A stretch of DNA of 64,000 nt, from the NCBI GenBank assembly GCA_023386045.1, contig JAEWKK010000030.1, positions 124,001 to 188,000 of the forward strand, read 5' to 3'. The DNA is from Bacteroidota bacterium. Lineage in GTDB: Bacteria; Bacteroidota; Bacteroidia; Chitinophagales; Chitinophagaceae. Shown here one piece after another: positions 32,683 through 42,453 of the stretch. The notes beneath the pieces are model-generated. The model worked only from the letters and a program-made list of their open reading frames with translations, was not told where the DNA came from and ran no database searches. Numbering within the stretch: the first letter of the stretch is position 1; every line of letters starts with the position of its first letter. Both the position numbers and the translations under genes were made by a program.

Positions 32683-35634
32683 ATGAATAAACAAGAGACT
32701 ACCGCCAATGGGCAGGAATTTATCGAGGTTTTTGGAGCCAGGGAACATAACCTCAAGAATATTGATATCATCATTCCCAAAAACCAGCTGGTAGTAATTA
32801 CAGGTATCAGCGGCAGCGGTAAATCTTCGCTAGCCTTTGATACTATCTATGCTGAAGGCCAGCGTCGCTATATGGAGACTTTTGGCGCTTATGCCCGCCA
32901 GTTCATTGGTGAGATGGAAAGACCCGAGGTGGACAAGATCACCGGCCTTTCCCCGGTCATCTCCATTGAACAAAAGACCACGAATAAAAACCCCCGCTCT
33001 ACAGTTGGAACTGTTACCGAGGTCTATGATTTTCTTCGCCTGTTATTTGCCCGTGCCAGTGAAGCCTATTCCTATAACACAGGAAAAAAAATGGTTCGCT
33101 GGAGCGAAGACGAGATCGTAAATAATATTTACAAACGTTTCGATGGTCAGAAAATTACTTTGCTGGCACCTCTCGTCAGAGGAAGAAAAGGCCATTACCG
33201 TGAACTCTTTGAAGAGATCAGGAAAAAAGGATTTTTAAAAGTCAGGGTAGATGGAGAGATTACAGACCTGGTTCCCAAAATGCAGGTTGACCGGTATAAG
33301 ATCCATGATATTGAACTGGTAGTGGATCGCCTGAAAGTAACAAAGGATATGCGCACGCGCATCAGCCAGAGTGTTCAGCAGTCACTCAAACTTGGAAAGG
33401 ACCTGATGTTTGTTGAAGCTCTTCCGGATTCACCTGTTCAGGAAGATGAAGCAAGAAAAAAAACAAATAAAAAGACCTCCACTAAATCAACTGCCGCAAG
33501 TCTTCCTTTTTCTCAAAACAACGAAAGAGTTGAAGCCGTGTATTCAAGACAATTGATGTGCGAGGATACAGGCATCAGTTACGAAGAGCCATCACCCAAT
33601 TCATTTTCTTTTAATTCTCCTTATGGAGCCTGTCCAACCTGTAAGGGACTGGGCCAGGTATATACGGTGGATATGAAAGCCATTATACCTGATGATAGCT
33701 TAAGTATCAATGAGGGTGCTATTGCTCCACTGGGAGGTGAACGTGAGGCTTATATTTTCCGACAGGTGCAGGCACTATCAAAAAAAAGCAGGTTCAGCCT
33801 GGATAAACCGATAAAAGATCTTCCGAAGAAGGCCGTCAATCTTTTGTTATATGGAAAGGAAGAAGATGTTGACGTGGAAGAATTGCAGTTCAATGATGAG
33901 CAGATCGATGGAAATGTTTACAGTGGTGAATTCGAAGGTGTTGTGAACCAGGTAAAAAGATGGTTTGCTACCAGTACAAGTGAAGCCATCCAGCGTTGGG
34001 CTGAAGGTTTTATGGAATTGACTACCTGTTCTACCTGCAATGGATCAAGATTAAAAAAAGAAAGTCTCTGGTTTAAGGTAGATGAAAAGAATATTTCAGA
34101 GTTAAGCAATATGGATCTTGTGCAACTCTTCGACTGGTTTCAGGGAATTGAAAACCGTTTGTCGGGAAGTCAGAAGATCATCGGTAAGGAAATCATCAAA
34201 GAAATAAAAGAACGCCTGCAGTTCCTATTGGATGTGGGATTGACCTATCTCACACTGAACAGGCCTACACGAACATTAAGTGGTGGTGAATCTCAACGGA
34301 TAAGACTGGCAACACAGATCGGTTCACAACTCCAGGGCATTACATATGTGCTGGATGAACCTTCTATTGGATTACATCAAAGAGACAACCAGCGCCTGAT
34401 CACTGCATTGAAAAATTTACGTGATATCGGGAACAGTGTGCTGGTAGTTGAACACGATAAAGACATCATGCTGGCGGCAGACCATTTGATTGATGTGGGT
34501 CCAAAAGCAGGATTTCATGGAGGACGCATCATGGCCCAGGGAACTCCAGAAGAAGTGCTGACTCACCCTACCATTACTGCTGCCTTTCTCAATGGAGAGA
34601 AACAGATTGAAGTACCAGAAGAAAGAAGGAAGGGAAATGGAAAATCCATTGAGATCAAAGGTGCTTCTGGTAACAATCTTAAAAATGTTTCGGTGAAATT
34701 TCCTCTTGCCAAACTGATTGTTGTAACCGGTGTAAGTGGAAGTGGTAAATCAACACTGGTCAATGAAACCCTTTATCCCTTGCTGGCACAGCATTGTTAT
34801 GGTTCAAGGGTAACACCTCTGGCGCACAAGAGCATATCAGGTCTCGACAATATTGATAAGGTGATTGAAATCGACCAGTCGCCTATTGGCCGGACGCCAA
34901 GAAGCAACCCTGCAACTTATTGTGGTTTCTTCACTGAGATCAGGACACTGTTTGCATCCGTGCCTGAAGCAAAGATCAGGGGATATAATGCAGGCAGGTT
35001 TTCCTTCAATGTAAAAAGCGGGCGTTGTGATGTTTGTGAAGGCAGTGGACTGCGAACCATCGAAATGAATTTCCTTCCTGATGTATATGTTCATTGCGAA
35101 AAATGCAATGGAAAAAGGTACAACCGCGAAACGCTGGAGATCAGGTACAAGGGCAAATCCATTTCTGATGTATTAAACATGACGGTAGAAGAAGCAGTAG
35201 AATTTTTCCAGGCAGTGCCATTTATTTACCGCAAGATCAAGGTGCTGGAAGAAGTGGGTCTTGGTTATATAACATTGGGCCAGTCGGCGGTAACGCTAAG
35301 TGGGGGAGAAGCTCAGAGAGTGAAGCTGGCAACAGAGCTTTCAAAAAGAGATACCGGCAAAACTTTTTATATACTGGATGAACCCACAACGGGTTTGCAT
35401 TTTGAGGACATTCATCATCTGCTGGAAGTTTTGAACAAGCTGGTTGACAGGGGCAATACGGTTTTAGTGATAGAGCACAATATGGATGTGATCAAGGTTG
35501 CTGACCATGTAATTGATATCGGTCCCGAAGGCGGCTATGGAGGTGGAAGGGTCTTATTTGAAGGAACACCGGAGAATCTCATCAAAGTCAAAGAAAGCTT
35601 TACCGCCCAATACCTGAAGCCTGAATTAAAATAA
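32683..35634 (+). CDS. uvrA: excinuclease ABC subunit A
   Basis: The 983-residue protein has two ABC ATPase halves. The first has Walker A GISGSGKSS at 41-49 and signature LSGGE near 540; the second has Walker A GVSGSGKST near 685 and signature LSGGEAQRVKLA near 870. Zinc-binding CxxC pairs are seen at CPTCKGLG near 315, CSTCNGS near 450, and CDVCEGSG...CEKCNGKR near 785-810. With UvrB it finds bulky DNA lesions for nucleotide excision repair. A Lys/Thr-rich insert near 265-275 (KKTNKKTSTKS) looks lineage-specific. It has its own strong terminator downstream. Confidence 0.98.
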   Translation: MNKQETTANGQEFIEVFGAREHNLKNIDIIIPKNQLVVITGISGSGKSSLAFDTIYAEGQRRYMETFGAYARQFIGEMERPEVDKITGLSPVISIEQKTTNKNPRSTVGTVTEVYDFLRLLFARASEAYSYNTGKKMVRWSEDEIVNNIYKRFDGQKITLLAPLVRGRKGHYRELFEEIRKKGFLKVRVDGEITDLVPKMQVDRYKIHDIELVVDRLKVTKDMRTRISQSVQQSLKLGKDLMFVEALPDSPVQEDEARKKTNKKTSTKSTAASLPFSQNNERVEAVYSRQLMCEDTGISYEEPSPNSFSFNSPYGACPTCKGLGQVYTVDMKAIIPDDSLSINEGAIAPLGGEREAYIFRQVQALSKKSRFSLDKPIKDLPKKAVNLLLYGKEEDVDVEELQFNDEQIDGNVYSGEFEGVVNQVKRWFATSTSEAIQRWAEGFMELTTCSTCNGSRLKKESLWFKVDEKNISELSNMDLVQLFDWFQGIENRLSGSQKIIGKEIIKEIKERLQFLLDVGLTYLTLNRPTRTLSGGESQRIRLATQIGSQLQGITYVLDEPSIGLHQRDNQRLITALKNLRDIGNSVLVVEHDKDIMLAADHLIDVGPKAGFHGGRIMAQGTPEEVLTHPTITAAFLNGEKQIEVPEERRKGNGKSIEIKGASGNNLKNVSVKFPLAKLIVVTGVSGSGKSTLVNETLYPLLAQHCYGSRVTPLAHKSISGLDNIDKVIEIDQSPIGRTPRSNPATYCGFFTEIRTLFASVPEAKIRGYNAGRFSFNVKSGRCDVCEGSGLRTIEMNFLPDVYVHCEKCNGKRYNRETLEIRYKGKSISDVLNMTVEEAVEFFQAVPFIYRKIKVLEEVGLGYITLGQSAVTLSGGEAQRVKLATELSKRDTGKTFYILDEPTTGLHFEDIHHLLEVLNKLVDRGNTVLVIEHNMDVIKVADHVIDIGPEGGYGGGRVLFEGTPENLIKVKESFTAQYLKPELK

Positions 35635-35660
35635 GTTATTAATGAAATAATTTTTTACCT

Positions 35661-35685
35661 AAAAGATCCGCAAGGATCTTTTTTT
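35661..35685 (+). terminator. rho-independent terminator of uvrA
   Basis: AAAAGATCC and GGATCTTTT form a 9-bp stem with loop GCAA, followed by further T residues. It starts 27 bases after the uvrA stop. Confidence 0.92.
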
Positions 35686-35794
35686 ATTGTATTTCTTTCA
35701 TCTTCTGTTGTTGGATTTAAGTCAGCCAGGTTTTTAATCAGGTTCGAAAGGAAAGTAAATACAGTGTATTCCTGGGACACTAATCTCTTTTAAT

Positions 35795-35990
35795 CAGTGA
35801 AACCTGTGATCAATTAACTATGGAGGAGGCAAAAGAAAAGTTGATCATCACAATCCAATCAGTGCAAATCTGTGTAATCTGTGATCGTTCTTATTCCATT
35901 TAATCTGTGATTATGTCTATTTCGATAGGGTAAAAGAAAAGTAAATCATCACAATCTAATCTGTGAAATCTGTGTAATCTGTGATTAACC
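35795..35990. repeat. interspersed AATCTGTG repeats
   Basis: Two long copies share ATCATCACAATC..ATC.GTG...AAATCTGTGTAATCTGTGAT (about 35844-35884 and 35945-35985), and shorter fragments (TTTAATCAGTGAAACCTGTG, TTTAATCTGTGATTATG) lie between and before them. The remaining bases of the 443-bp uvrA downstream gap hold no gene. Confidence 0.7.
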
Positions 35991-36128
35991 AATAAGTGAG
36001 GCAGGAAAGCTGATAATAAAATTTTAATTAGCGTACTATAGGGAACGGATTAGGTTTATTCAACCAGGTTATCGAATTTTATTAGGCTACACCTGCCGCT
36101 TATTGGTAAAGAGCTAGAATTTTAAATA

Positions 36129-37112
36129 TTAATAGAATGCCGGGCAGCGCATTTGCCTGGCGGCCCTTCCATTTGGTGAATTAGAATCATTCAATCTCCA
36201 TCCAAACCTGATAATGCTGGAGAAGAAAGAATCATTTTGTTTTGGGTTACCACGCTGCTCACCAATAGCAGGAATACGGCTGGTTGTTCCGCCAGGTACA
36301 AAACCTTCACGGAAGTAGAGCTGGTTGGCCATGGCAACTTTATCAGCCGGCAAATAATTTGCGAAAAGGCTGTTGTCGATATAGTCAAGACTTACATCAT
36401 CCACGTAATCAGAAAATGATTTGCGGTGCATGATCTCAAGGCCTACGTAAAGATTCTCCTTGATATAATATTTGAAACCGGCACCGAGAGGAATCTCGAG
36501 TGACATCAGTTTATAATTGGGCCTGTCAGGATATTCTGCCATACCCTGTCCTTCAAGGTGCAGAGGCTGCAGGTCTACCCAATGGGCGCGACCATCAGGT
36601 GAATAATACTGACCCTGTGGTTTGAATTTGAATATGCCAGCACCTGCTACAAAGTAAGGACGGATCTTACCCTGAAGTCCATCGTACTGTTCCAGGAACA
36701 CTGTTGGATAAACTTCAACGGCAGCATATGCTTCCAGAAGTGGTGACCTGAATTGCAGGTTACGCTTCTTACGATAATATTCAGCATCGCCTTTGTCTTT
36801 GATCAGGCTATCATAACCTTCCAGTCTGCCCTGGTTTAGAGCTACGCGGAAACCAAGCCATTCGGCCGGGTAAAGATTCACATAAATGCCTTTGGAAATG
36901 TTGGTAAGGGGAAGATTCACGTCCTTGATAAATCGCTTTCCGGTACCATGATTACCTCCAAGGTCTCCAAGAAAAAACAGGGGTCCGAAACCAAGTCCGA
37001 TTTCTACCTTGCCATTTCCTGTTGTAATAGATTGAGCATTGGAATGTAGGGTGGATGCGAATAAAAAGGAGATGAGTACTAATGTACGTACGCCAGGTAC
37101 AATTGTTCTCAT
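36129..37112 (-). CDS. outer-membrane beta-barrel protein
   Basis: The 327-residue protein has a signal peptide ending at SNAQ (near 27). The mature part is rich in alternating hydrophobic strands: VEIGLGFGPLFFLGDLG near 36, GIYVNLYPAEWLGFRVALNQ near 74, IRPYFVAGAGIFKFKPQGQY near 147, and LGAGFKYYIKENLYVGLEIM near 212. It looks like a small barrel of the OmpW/DUF6089 kind with extended loops. The function is unknown. The C-terminal 40 residues are less barrel-like. It is monocistronic. Confidence 0.75.
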   Translation of the reverse strand: MRTIVPGVRTLVLISFLFASTLHSNAQSITTGNGKVEIGLGFGPLFFLGDLGGNHGTGKRFIKDVNLPLTNISKGIYVNLYPAEWLGFRVALNQGRLEGYDSLIKDKGDAEYYRKKRNLQFRSPLLEAYAAVEVYPTVFLEQYDGLQGKIRPYFVAGAGIFKFKPQGQYYSPDGRAHWVDLQPLHLEGQGMAEYPDRPNYKLMSLEIPLGAGFKYYIKENLYVGLEIMHRKSFSDYVDDVSLDYIDNSLFANYLPADKVAMANQLYFREGFVPGGTTSRIPAIGEQRGNPKQNDSFFSSIIRFGWRLNDSNSPNGRAARQMRCPAFY

Positions 37113-37241
37113 AGAATTAGATTTTAGTTTTACTAGGATTTGGATAACGAGGCTAAAGTATGACGGTAAAAACTAACGTGCAAGCATATCGTAATTATTT
37201 TTTAATAAATAAGAGGAAATACGAAGCTGGCCTTAGTAAAA

Positions 37242-37703
37242 CTACGAGATCGGTTTTCTCTTCATATATATATGCTCAATTCCGTCTTCCAGGTATATAT
37301 CACTGCATTTTGTAAAGCCAAAAGATTCATAAAAAGATTTCAGGTAAAGTTGCGCGCCAATCTTGATGGTTTGCTTTCCAAAAAGCTTTTCAGTGTTTTG
37401 TATGGAAAGCTCCATAAGTTCTTTTCCCACGCCCGTTCTACGCACAAGCGGAGAAGTTACAACGCGCCCGATCGAGGGCTCTTCGTAGAATTCCCAGGCA
37501 GGTATCAACCTGGTATAAGCCACGAGCCTGTCATCCAGCCATCCCATGAAATGCCATGCCTTATCATCTTTCCCATCTGCATCCTGGAACACACAATTCT
37601 GTTCCACAACAAATACTTCATTTCTTAATTGAAGAATCGCATAAAGCTCGTGAGGTAAAAGATCTTCAAATTTTTTCAGCAGCCATTTTAATTGCATGCG
37701 CAA
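37242..37703 (-). CDS. elaA: ElaA-type GNAT N-acetyltransferase
   Basis: The 153-residue protein matches ElaA over its length: ELYAILQLRNEVFVVEQNC near 20-38, DADGKDDKAWHFMGWLDDRL near 41, IGRVVTSPLVRRTGVGKELM near 78-97 (the acetyl-CoA binding RxxGxG segment) and IGAQLYLKSFYESFGFTKCS near 117. The family transfers acetyl groups from acetyl-CoA to an unknown acceptor. It begins two bases from the stop of the M28 peptidase gene, so the two are probably cotranscribed. Confidence 0.93.
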   Translation of the reverse strand: MRMQLKWLLKKFEDLLPHELYAILQLRNEVFVVEQNCVFQDADGKDDKAWHFMGWLDDRLVAYTRLIPAWEFYEEPSIGRVVTSPLVRRTGVGKELMELSIQNTEKLFGKQTIKIGAQLYLKSFYESFGFTKCSDIYLEDGIEHIYMKRKPIS

Positions 37704-37705
37704 AT

Positions 37706-39055
37706 TTAGCGTGCAATTCCCGGAACAATAGCCAGACTTTCATTGCCGGAATCATTAACCGATTGAACAGCGAAAAAATAATTGTCCTTTGAATAGGGAA
37801 CTGTAATTGTTGTTTCTGTTGTAAAGATTTTTTTCTGCCAGGTAGCACTGGTGGTTTCCCGGATCAGCAGATAATAACCTTTTGTTTTTCCATGCATAGG
37901 CGCCTTCCAGTTAAGCGTTGAACTATTGGTAAGATTTCTGGTTTCTATTCGTACATCAACAGGAACTGAAGGAGCCTTTGCCAGGTTGGCCAGTGAAGAA
38001 AGATTGACTGCAGTGTTTTTTCTCAGGTATTCAAAGTCCATGAAGACAGCCAGATCACCATATTCAATTCCTTTTTCTGTTCTAAGGTCCTGGTGCTGGT
38101 GGTTGTAATTTTCATTCATCTCTGTAAAGCGAATGGCCGCAAAATTTCTTTGCAAAAAAGGCGTATGGTCACCCCCTCTTAAAAAACGGTCCGGCCTGTA
38201 AATCATCACTACTTCCATATTGTCCACGTAACGTTCACCAATTTCCTTGACATATCTTGCCAGCTGCCTGGACCTGCTGTCGTTTTCAAGGCCCTGGCTC
38301 CTGATGTTTTGAGCAATCCTTCCCGTATCAGTTACAGAAAAGGCTTCACTGAAAACCCTTAGCCTTGTGTTGTCAATAATATTGGTTTCATTGCTGTTAT
38401 TGCTGCCAATGATGTCATTATTTAGCATGGCATCAATATTCCAGCCTTCTTTTTTTGCCTTGGCTGCCAGATAGCCTGAACCAAGCAATCCCTGTTCCTC
38501 TCCGCTCACTGCTACAAAAATTATGGTGGATGGAAATGAATGGCTGCTCATGATGCGTGCACATTCTATAACCGCGGCAACACCACTTCCATCATCATTA
38601 GCACCGGGAGCTTTTGAACTGGCATTCATCACATCTGAAACACGGCTATCAAGATGTCCGCTAATAATATAGATCCGGTCATCATTGGGATCTGTGCCTT
38701 TTAAGACAGCCATTGCATTTCCAAGATTCACAGCAACGTTGACTCTTCGTCCATCAGGCTGCAGTGTTGTGGTATCAACAAAGGCCGTCATTCTTCCATT
38801 GCTGTTTATGGCAAATGATTTGAACTTTTCCACCACCCATTGCCTGGCTGCACCAATCCCGGTTTTCTTGTCAGTGGTGGAACTTAAAGTATGGCGTGTG
38901 CCGAAATTCACCATCTGTATGATATAGGATTTCAAACTGTCTGCAGAAATTTCACTCACCATTTTTGTGATCTCAGCATCGCGATTGATCAGCACCTGGG
39001 CCTGCATCGTTAAAGAATGAACGATGATGGTAAGGAAGAATGAAAATTTTTTCAT
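37706..39055 (-). CDS. secreted M28-family zinc aminopeptidase with a C-terminal Fn3-like domain
   Basis: The 449-residue protein has a signal peptide (ending near MQAQ). The M28 core has metal ligands in ISGHLDSRVSD (H134, D136 region), GANDDGSGVAAVIECARIM near 150, the catalytic pair in VAVSGEEQGLLGSGYLAAKA near 181, and RGGDHTPFLQRNFAAIRFTE near 291. Residues from about 360 to 449 resemble an Fn3 fold (SVPVDVRIETRNLTNSSTLN). It would trim N-terminal residues from peptides in the periplasm or outside. Only three bases separate it from elaA. Confidence 0.92.
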   Translation of the reverse strand: MKKFSFFLTIIVHSLTMQAQVLINRDAEITKMVSEISADSLKSYIIQMVNFGTRHTLSSTTDKKTGIGAARQWVVEKFKSFAINSNGRMTAFVDTTTLQPDGRRVNVAVNLGNAMAVLKGTDPNDDRIYIISGHLDSRVSDVMNASSKAPGANDDGSGVAAVIECARIMSSHSFPSTIIFVAVSGEEQGLLGSGYLAAKAKKEGWNIDAMLNNDIIGSNNSNETNIIDNTRLRVFSEAFSVTDTGRIAQNIRSQGLENDSRSRQLARYVKEIGERYVDNMEVVMIYRPDRFLRGGDHTPFLQRNFAAIRFTEMNENYNHQHQDLRTEKGIEYGDLAVFMDFEYLRKNTAVNLSSLANLAKAPSVPVDVRIETRNLTNSSTLNWKAPMHGKTKGYYLLIRETTSATWQKKIFTTETTITVPYSKDNYFFAVQSVNDSGNESLAIVPGIAR

Positions 39056-39069
39056 ACTCGAAATTTAAA

Positions 39070-40338
39070 TCAGTAATTGTATTTGTCTTTCCAGAGGCTT
39101 TTCAGAAACCTTCTTAATTCTTCTTCTCTTGGATTTTTCCCGGGATCATAAAAGGTGGTGCCTTTTAATTGGTCCGGAAGAAATTCCTGCTCGGAAAAAT
39201 TGCCTTCATAACTGTGGGCGTATTGATAATTCTTTCCATAGCCTAATTTTTTCATGAGGCCTGTTGGTGCATTCCTGATATGAAGTGGCACTGGAAGGTC
39301 CCCTTCTTTATGAACGATGCCAATAGCTTCTTCAATGGCCATATAGGATGCGTTGCTTTTGTGTGAAGATGCAAGGTAGGTAGCACATTGTGCCAGGATG
39401 ATTCTTGATTCAGGATAGCCAATCTTATTAACAGCTTCAAAAGCTGCATTGGCCAAAACCAGTGCAGTAGGATTGGCATTGCCGATATCTTCTGATGCAA
39501 AAATCACCATGCGTCTTGCTATGAATTTTACATCTTCACCTCCTTCGATCATTCTTGCAAGCCAGTATATAGCGCCATTGGGATCTGAGCCACGCATGGA
39601 TTTGATAAAGGCGGAGATAATATCATAATGTTGTTCCCCTGTTTTATCATATAGCGCAATTCTTTGCTGCGCTATAGACATGACTTTATCATCCGTGATG
39701 ATAATTTTTTTCTGTTGGGACAAGGCATCTACCACCAGTTCCAATAAGTTCAATAATTTTCTTGCATCACCACCGGAAATGGTGATCAGAGCTTCTGTTT
39801 CCTTGAGCTCAATGTTTTTGGTGCGAAGCCATTCATCTTTTTTTATGGCTTGCTGTAGCAATTGCACCAGGTCCTCTGCCGACAATGGTTTTAAAACATA
39901 AACCTGGCAACGGCTCAACAAGGCGCTGTTGACTTCGAAAGAGGGATTTTCTGTTGTAGCACCAATGAGTGTGATAATCCCTTTTTCAACAGCACCTAAC
40001 AAGGCATCCTGCTGTCCTTTATTGAAACGATGGATCTCATCGATGAATAAAATAGCGCCATGAGCTTTTTGAGCAGTAGCTATGGCTTCACGAACATCTT
40101 TTACACCAGCGCTGATGGCGCTCAGCGTAAAAAAGGGAACATCAAGTGTATGTGCGATGATGTGAGCGATGGTTGTTTTTCCCGTGCCCGGAGGTCCCCA
40201 CAATATCATCGAAGGGATCTTTCCCTGTTCGATGGCGGTTCTGAGAATGCTTCCATTTCCGGTGAGGTGCAGCTGGCCCGCCAGGTCGTCAAGCGTTTGC
40301 GGGCGCATGCGTTCTGCCAATGGTGCAGATGAATTCAT
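39070..40338 (-). CDS. rarA: replication-associated AAA+ recombination protein RarA/MgsA
   Basis: The 422-residue protein starts MNSSAPLAERMRPQTLDDLA. It has Walker A WGPPGTGKTT near 46-55, Walker B AILFIDEIHRFNKGQQDALL near 94 and sensor 1 LIGATTENPSFEVN near 128. The C-terminal tetramerisation region contains YDIISAFIKSMRGSDPNGAI near 238, the hallmark of RarA. It acts at stalled replication forks. The upstream gap is occupied by palindromic repeat copy D. It lies 15 bases upstream of the M28 gene. Confidence 0.97.
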   Translation of the reverse strand: MNSSAPLAERMRPQTLDDLAGQLHLTGNGSILRTAIEQGKIPSMILWGPPGTGKTTIAHIIAHTLDVPFFTLSAISAGVKDVREAIATAQKAHGAILFIDEIHRFNKGQQDALLGAVEKGIITLIGATTENPSFEVNSALLSRCQVYVLKPLSAEDLVQLLQQAIKKDEWLRTKNIELKETEALITISGGDARKLLNLLELVVDALSQQKKIIITDDKVMSIAQQRIALYDKTGEQHYDIISAFIKSMRGSDPNGAIYWLARMIEGGEDVKFIARRMVIFASEDIGNANPTALVLANAAFEAVNKIGYPESRIILAQCATYLASSHKSNASYMAIEEAIGIVHKEGDLPVPLHIRNAPTGLMKKLGYGKNYQYAHSYEGNFSEQEFLPDQLKGTTFYDPGKNPREEELRRFLKSLWKDKYNY

Positions 40339-40365
40339 TGTTCAATTTAGCGAAGAAAAACGTAA

Positions 40366-40527
40366 GAATATCGAACAGAAGATCAGGGAATGTCGATCTT
40401 AGAAGTGATGGGTAAAACGATAATAACGAACAGACGATCAGGGAATGTCGAATTTAGAAGTGATGGCTAAATCGATAATCCCTTCACTTCTGCATTCCTT
40501 GTTCAATATTCATCTGTTCGATATTCC
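40366..40527. repeat. REP-like palindromic element, copy D, directly after the aspS stop
   Basis: From the aspS stop codon (TAA) the minus strand runs at once into GGAATATCGAACAGATGAAT, then the CCTTG and AAGTGAAGGGATTATCGAT modules. The other arm (GAACAGACGATCAGGGAATG, AATTTAGAAGTGATGG) is present, and about 60 bp of that arm is duplicated toward the rarA start (40366-40428). It occupies nearly the entire gap between aspS and rarA. Confidence 0.8.
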
Positions 40528-42363
40528 TTACTGCTTTACCGCAATATTCAATTCCTTCAGCTGTTGTTCGTCAATGGTTGCTGGTGCGTCAAGCATGACA
40601 TCGCGGCCGGAGTTATTTTTAGGGAAGGCAATAAAATCACGGATGCTTTCACTGCCACCAAGGATGGCGCAGAGTCGGTCGAAGCCAAATGCAATTCCTC
40701 CATGAGGTGGAGCACCGTATTCAAAGGCACCCAAAAGAAAGCCGAATTTATGCTGTGCTTCTTCATTGCTCATGCCCAGGGCAGCAAACATTTTTTCCTG
40801 CAATTCTCTTTGGAAGATCCTGATCGAACCACCGCCAATCTCGTTTCCATTCAATACCATATCGTAAGCATTGGCCTTGATATTTGCATAAGGATGTTTG
40901 AGATAGTCAGCAGCATTTTTGATCTTCGGATCATTGCTGATCATGGTTTCAATATGCGAAGGCTTGGGTGATGTAAATGGATGATGTCTCGCTACCCACC
41001 TGCCTGCTCCTCCATTTTCTTCTTCTGCATATTCAAATAGAGGGAAGTCCAGCACCCACAATAATTTGAATTCATCCTTTTTGCGAAGTCCCATCCTTTC
41101 ACCCAACTCCAGTCTCAGCTCGCTGATGGCTTTCCTGGTTCTTTCTTCGGCTCCTGCAAGAATTAATATGAGATCGCCGGGTTTTCCTTCTGCAAAGGAT
41201 GCTATCGCTCTTAATTTTTCTTCATTGTAAAACTTGTCAACACTACTTTTTATGGTGCCATCAGCATTGTAGCGGATGTTTACCATTCCTTTCATTCCTA
41301 TTTGCGGACGCTTCACCCATTCGGTGAGTTCATCCAGTTGCTTGCGGGAATATTCTGCCGCACCCGGAACGGCAATAGCCAGAACCGTTTCAGCATCATC
41401 AAATACACCAAAACCGGCACCATTGATCAAGTCACCCTTGGCTTTTATTTCTCCGTCTTTATTGAAAGCTGATTTCAGGTTGGCCAGTTTCATTCCAAAC
41501 CTGATATCAGGCTTGTCATTTCCATATTGCCACATGGCATCTTCCCAGCTCATGCGCTCTACGCTTTCATTATAATCGATGTTCTTTACTTCACGGAAAA
41601 TATATTTGACCAGTCCTTCAAACATGTTCAGGATATCTTCCTGTTCTACAAAAGCCATCTCGCAATCGATCTGCGTGAACTCAGGCTGGCGATCGGCCCG
41701 CAGGTCTTCATCCCTGAAACATTTTACAATCTGGTAGTAACGGTCATATCCACTCACCATCAGTAATTGTTTGAAGGTTTGTGGCGACTGTGGCAGTGCA
41801 TAGAACTGTCCTTCGTTCATCCTGGAAGGCACAACAAAATCGCGTGCACCTTCAGGTGTTGATTTGATCAGGAATGGGGTTTCAATATCCATGAATCCCT
41901 GCTGGTGCAGGTAATCTCGCGTAGCCCGGTTTACGGCATAACGCAGTTCCATATTTCTTTTTACTGTACCCCTTCTTAAATCCAGGTAACGGTACTTCAT
42001 CCGCAGGTCATCACCACCATCTGTATCATCCTGGATGGTAAATGGAGGCACTGCAGACCGGTTCAGTACTGTAAAAGATTCAACAGTGATCTCGATATCG
42101 CCGGTAGGAATATTTTTGTTCTTATTACTTCTCTCAGTTACTTTTCCTTTTACCTGGATCACGTATTCACGGCCAAGAGGATTTTCATCAAGAACGGGAT
42201 TGAGGTCTTCTCCCATTAGCAATTGAGTGATGCCGTAGCGGTCGCGCAGGTCAATGAAAGTAATAGAACCAAATTTACGGATGGTCTGCACCCAGCCGGC
42301 CAGAGTTACTTCTGTTCCGATATCGGAAGCCCTTAATTCACCACAGGTATGAGAACGAAACAT
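40528..42363 (-). CDS. aspS: aspartyl-tRNA synthetase, bacterial type
   Basis: The ATG at 42363 (MFRSHTCGELRASDIGTEVT) is the canonical start; an upstream in-frame ATG adds eleven unlikely residues. The 611-residue product has an OB-fold anticodon-binding domain (1-100), class II motif 2 CFRDEDLRADRQPEFTQID near 210, the GAD insertion domain about 285-410 and motif 3 GFDRLCAILG near 555. It charges tRNA-Asp. Its stop codon abuts a palindromic repeat. Confidence 0.98.
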   Translation of the reverse strand: MFRSHTCGELRASDIGTEVTLAGWVQTIRKFGSITFIDLRDRYGITQLLMGEDLNPVLDENPLGREYVIQVKGKVTERSNKNKNIPTGDIEITVESFTVLNRSAVPPFTIQDDTDGGDDLRMKYRYLDLRRGTVKRNMELRYAVNRATRDYLHQQGFMDIETPFLIKSTPEGARDFVVPSRMNEGQFYALPQSPQTFKQLLMVSGYDRYYQIVKCFRDEDLRADRQPEFTQIDCEMAFVEQEDILNMFEGLVKYIFREVKNIDYNESVERMSWEDAMWQYGNDKPDIRFGMKLANLKSAFNKDGEIKAKGDLINGAGFGVFDDAETVLAIAVPGAAEYSRKQLDELTEWVKRPQIGMKGMVNIRYNADGTIKSSVDKFYNEEKLRAIASFAEGKPGDLILILAGAEERTRKAISELRLELGERMGLRKKDEFKLLWVLDFPLFEYAEEENGGAGRWVARHHPFTSPKPSHIETMISNDPKIKNAADYLKHPYANIKANAYDMVLNGNEIGGGSIRIFQRELQEKMFAALGMSNEEAQHKFGFLLGAFEYGAPPHGGIAFGFDRLCAILGGSESIRDFIAFPKNNSGRDVMLDAPATIDEQQLKELNIAVKQ

Positions 42364-42453
42364 ATAGATGTTTAATTTGAGAATAATTGAGGGCAAATAT
42401 AAGACGGTAGAGAATTGTGGCTTCTCTAACCTTGGTCATTCAGAAAGAAGTGC

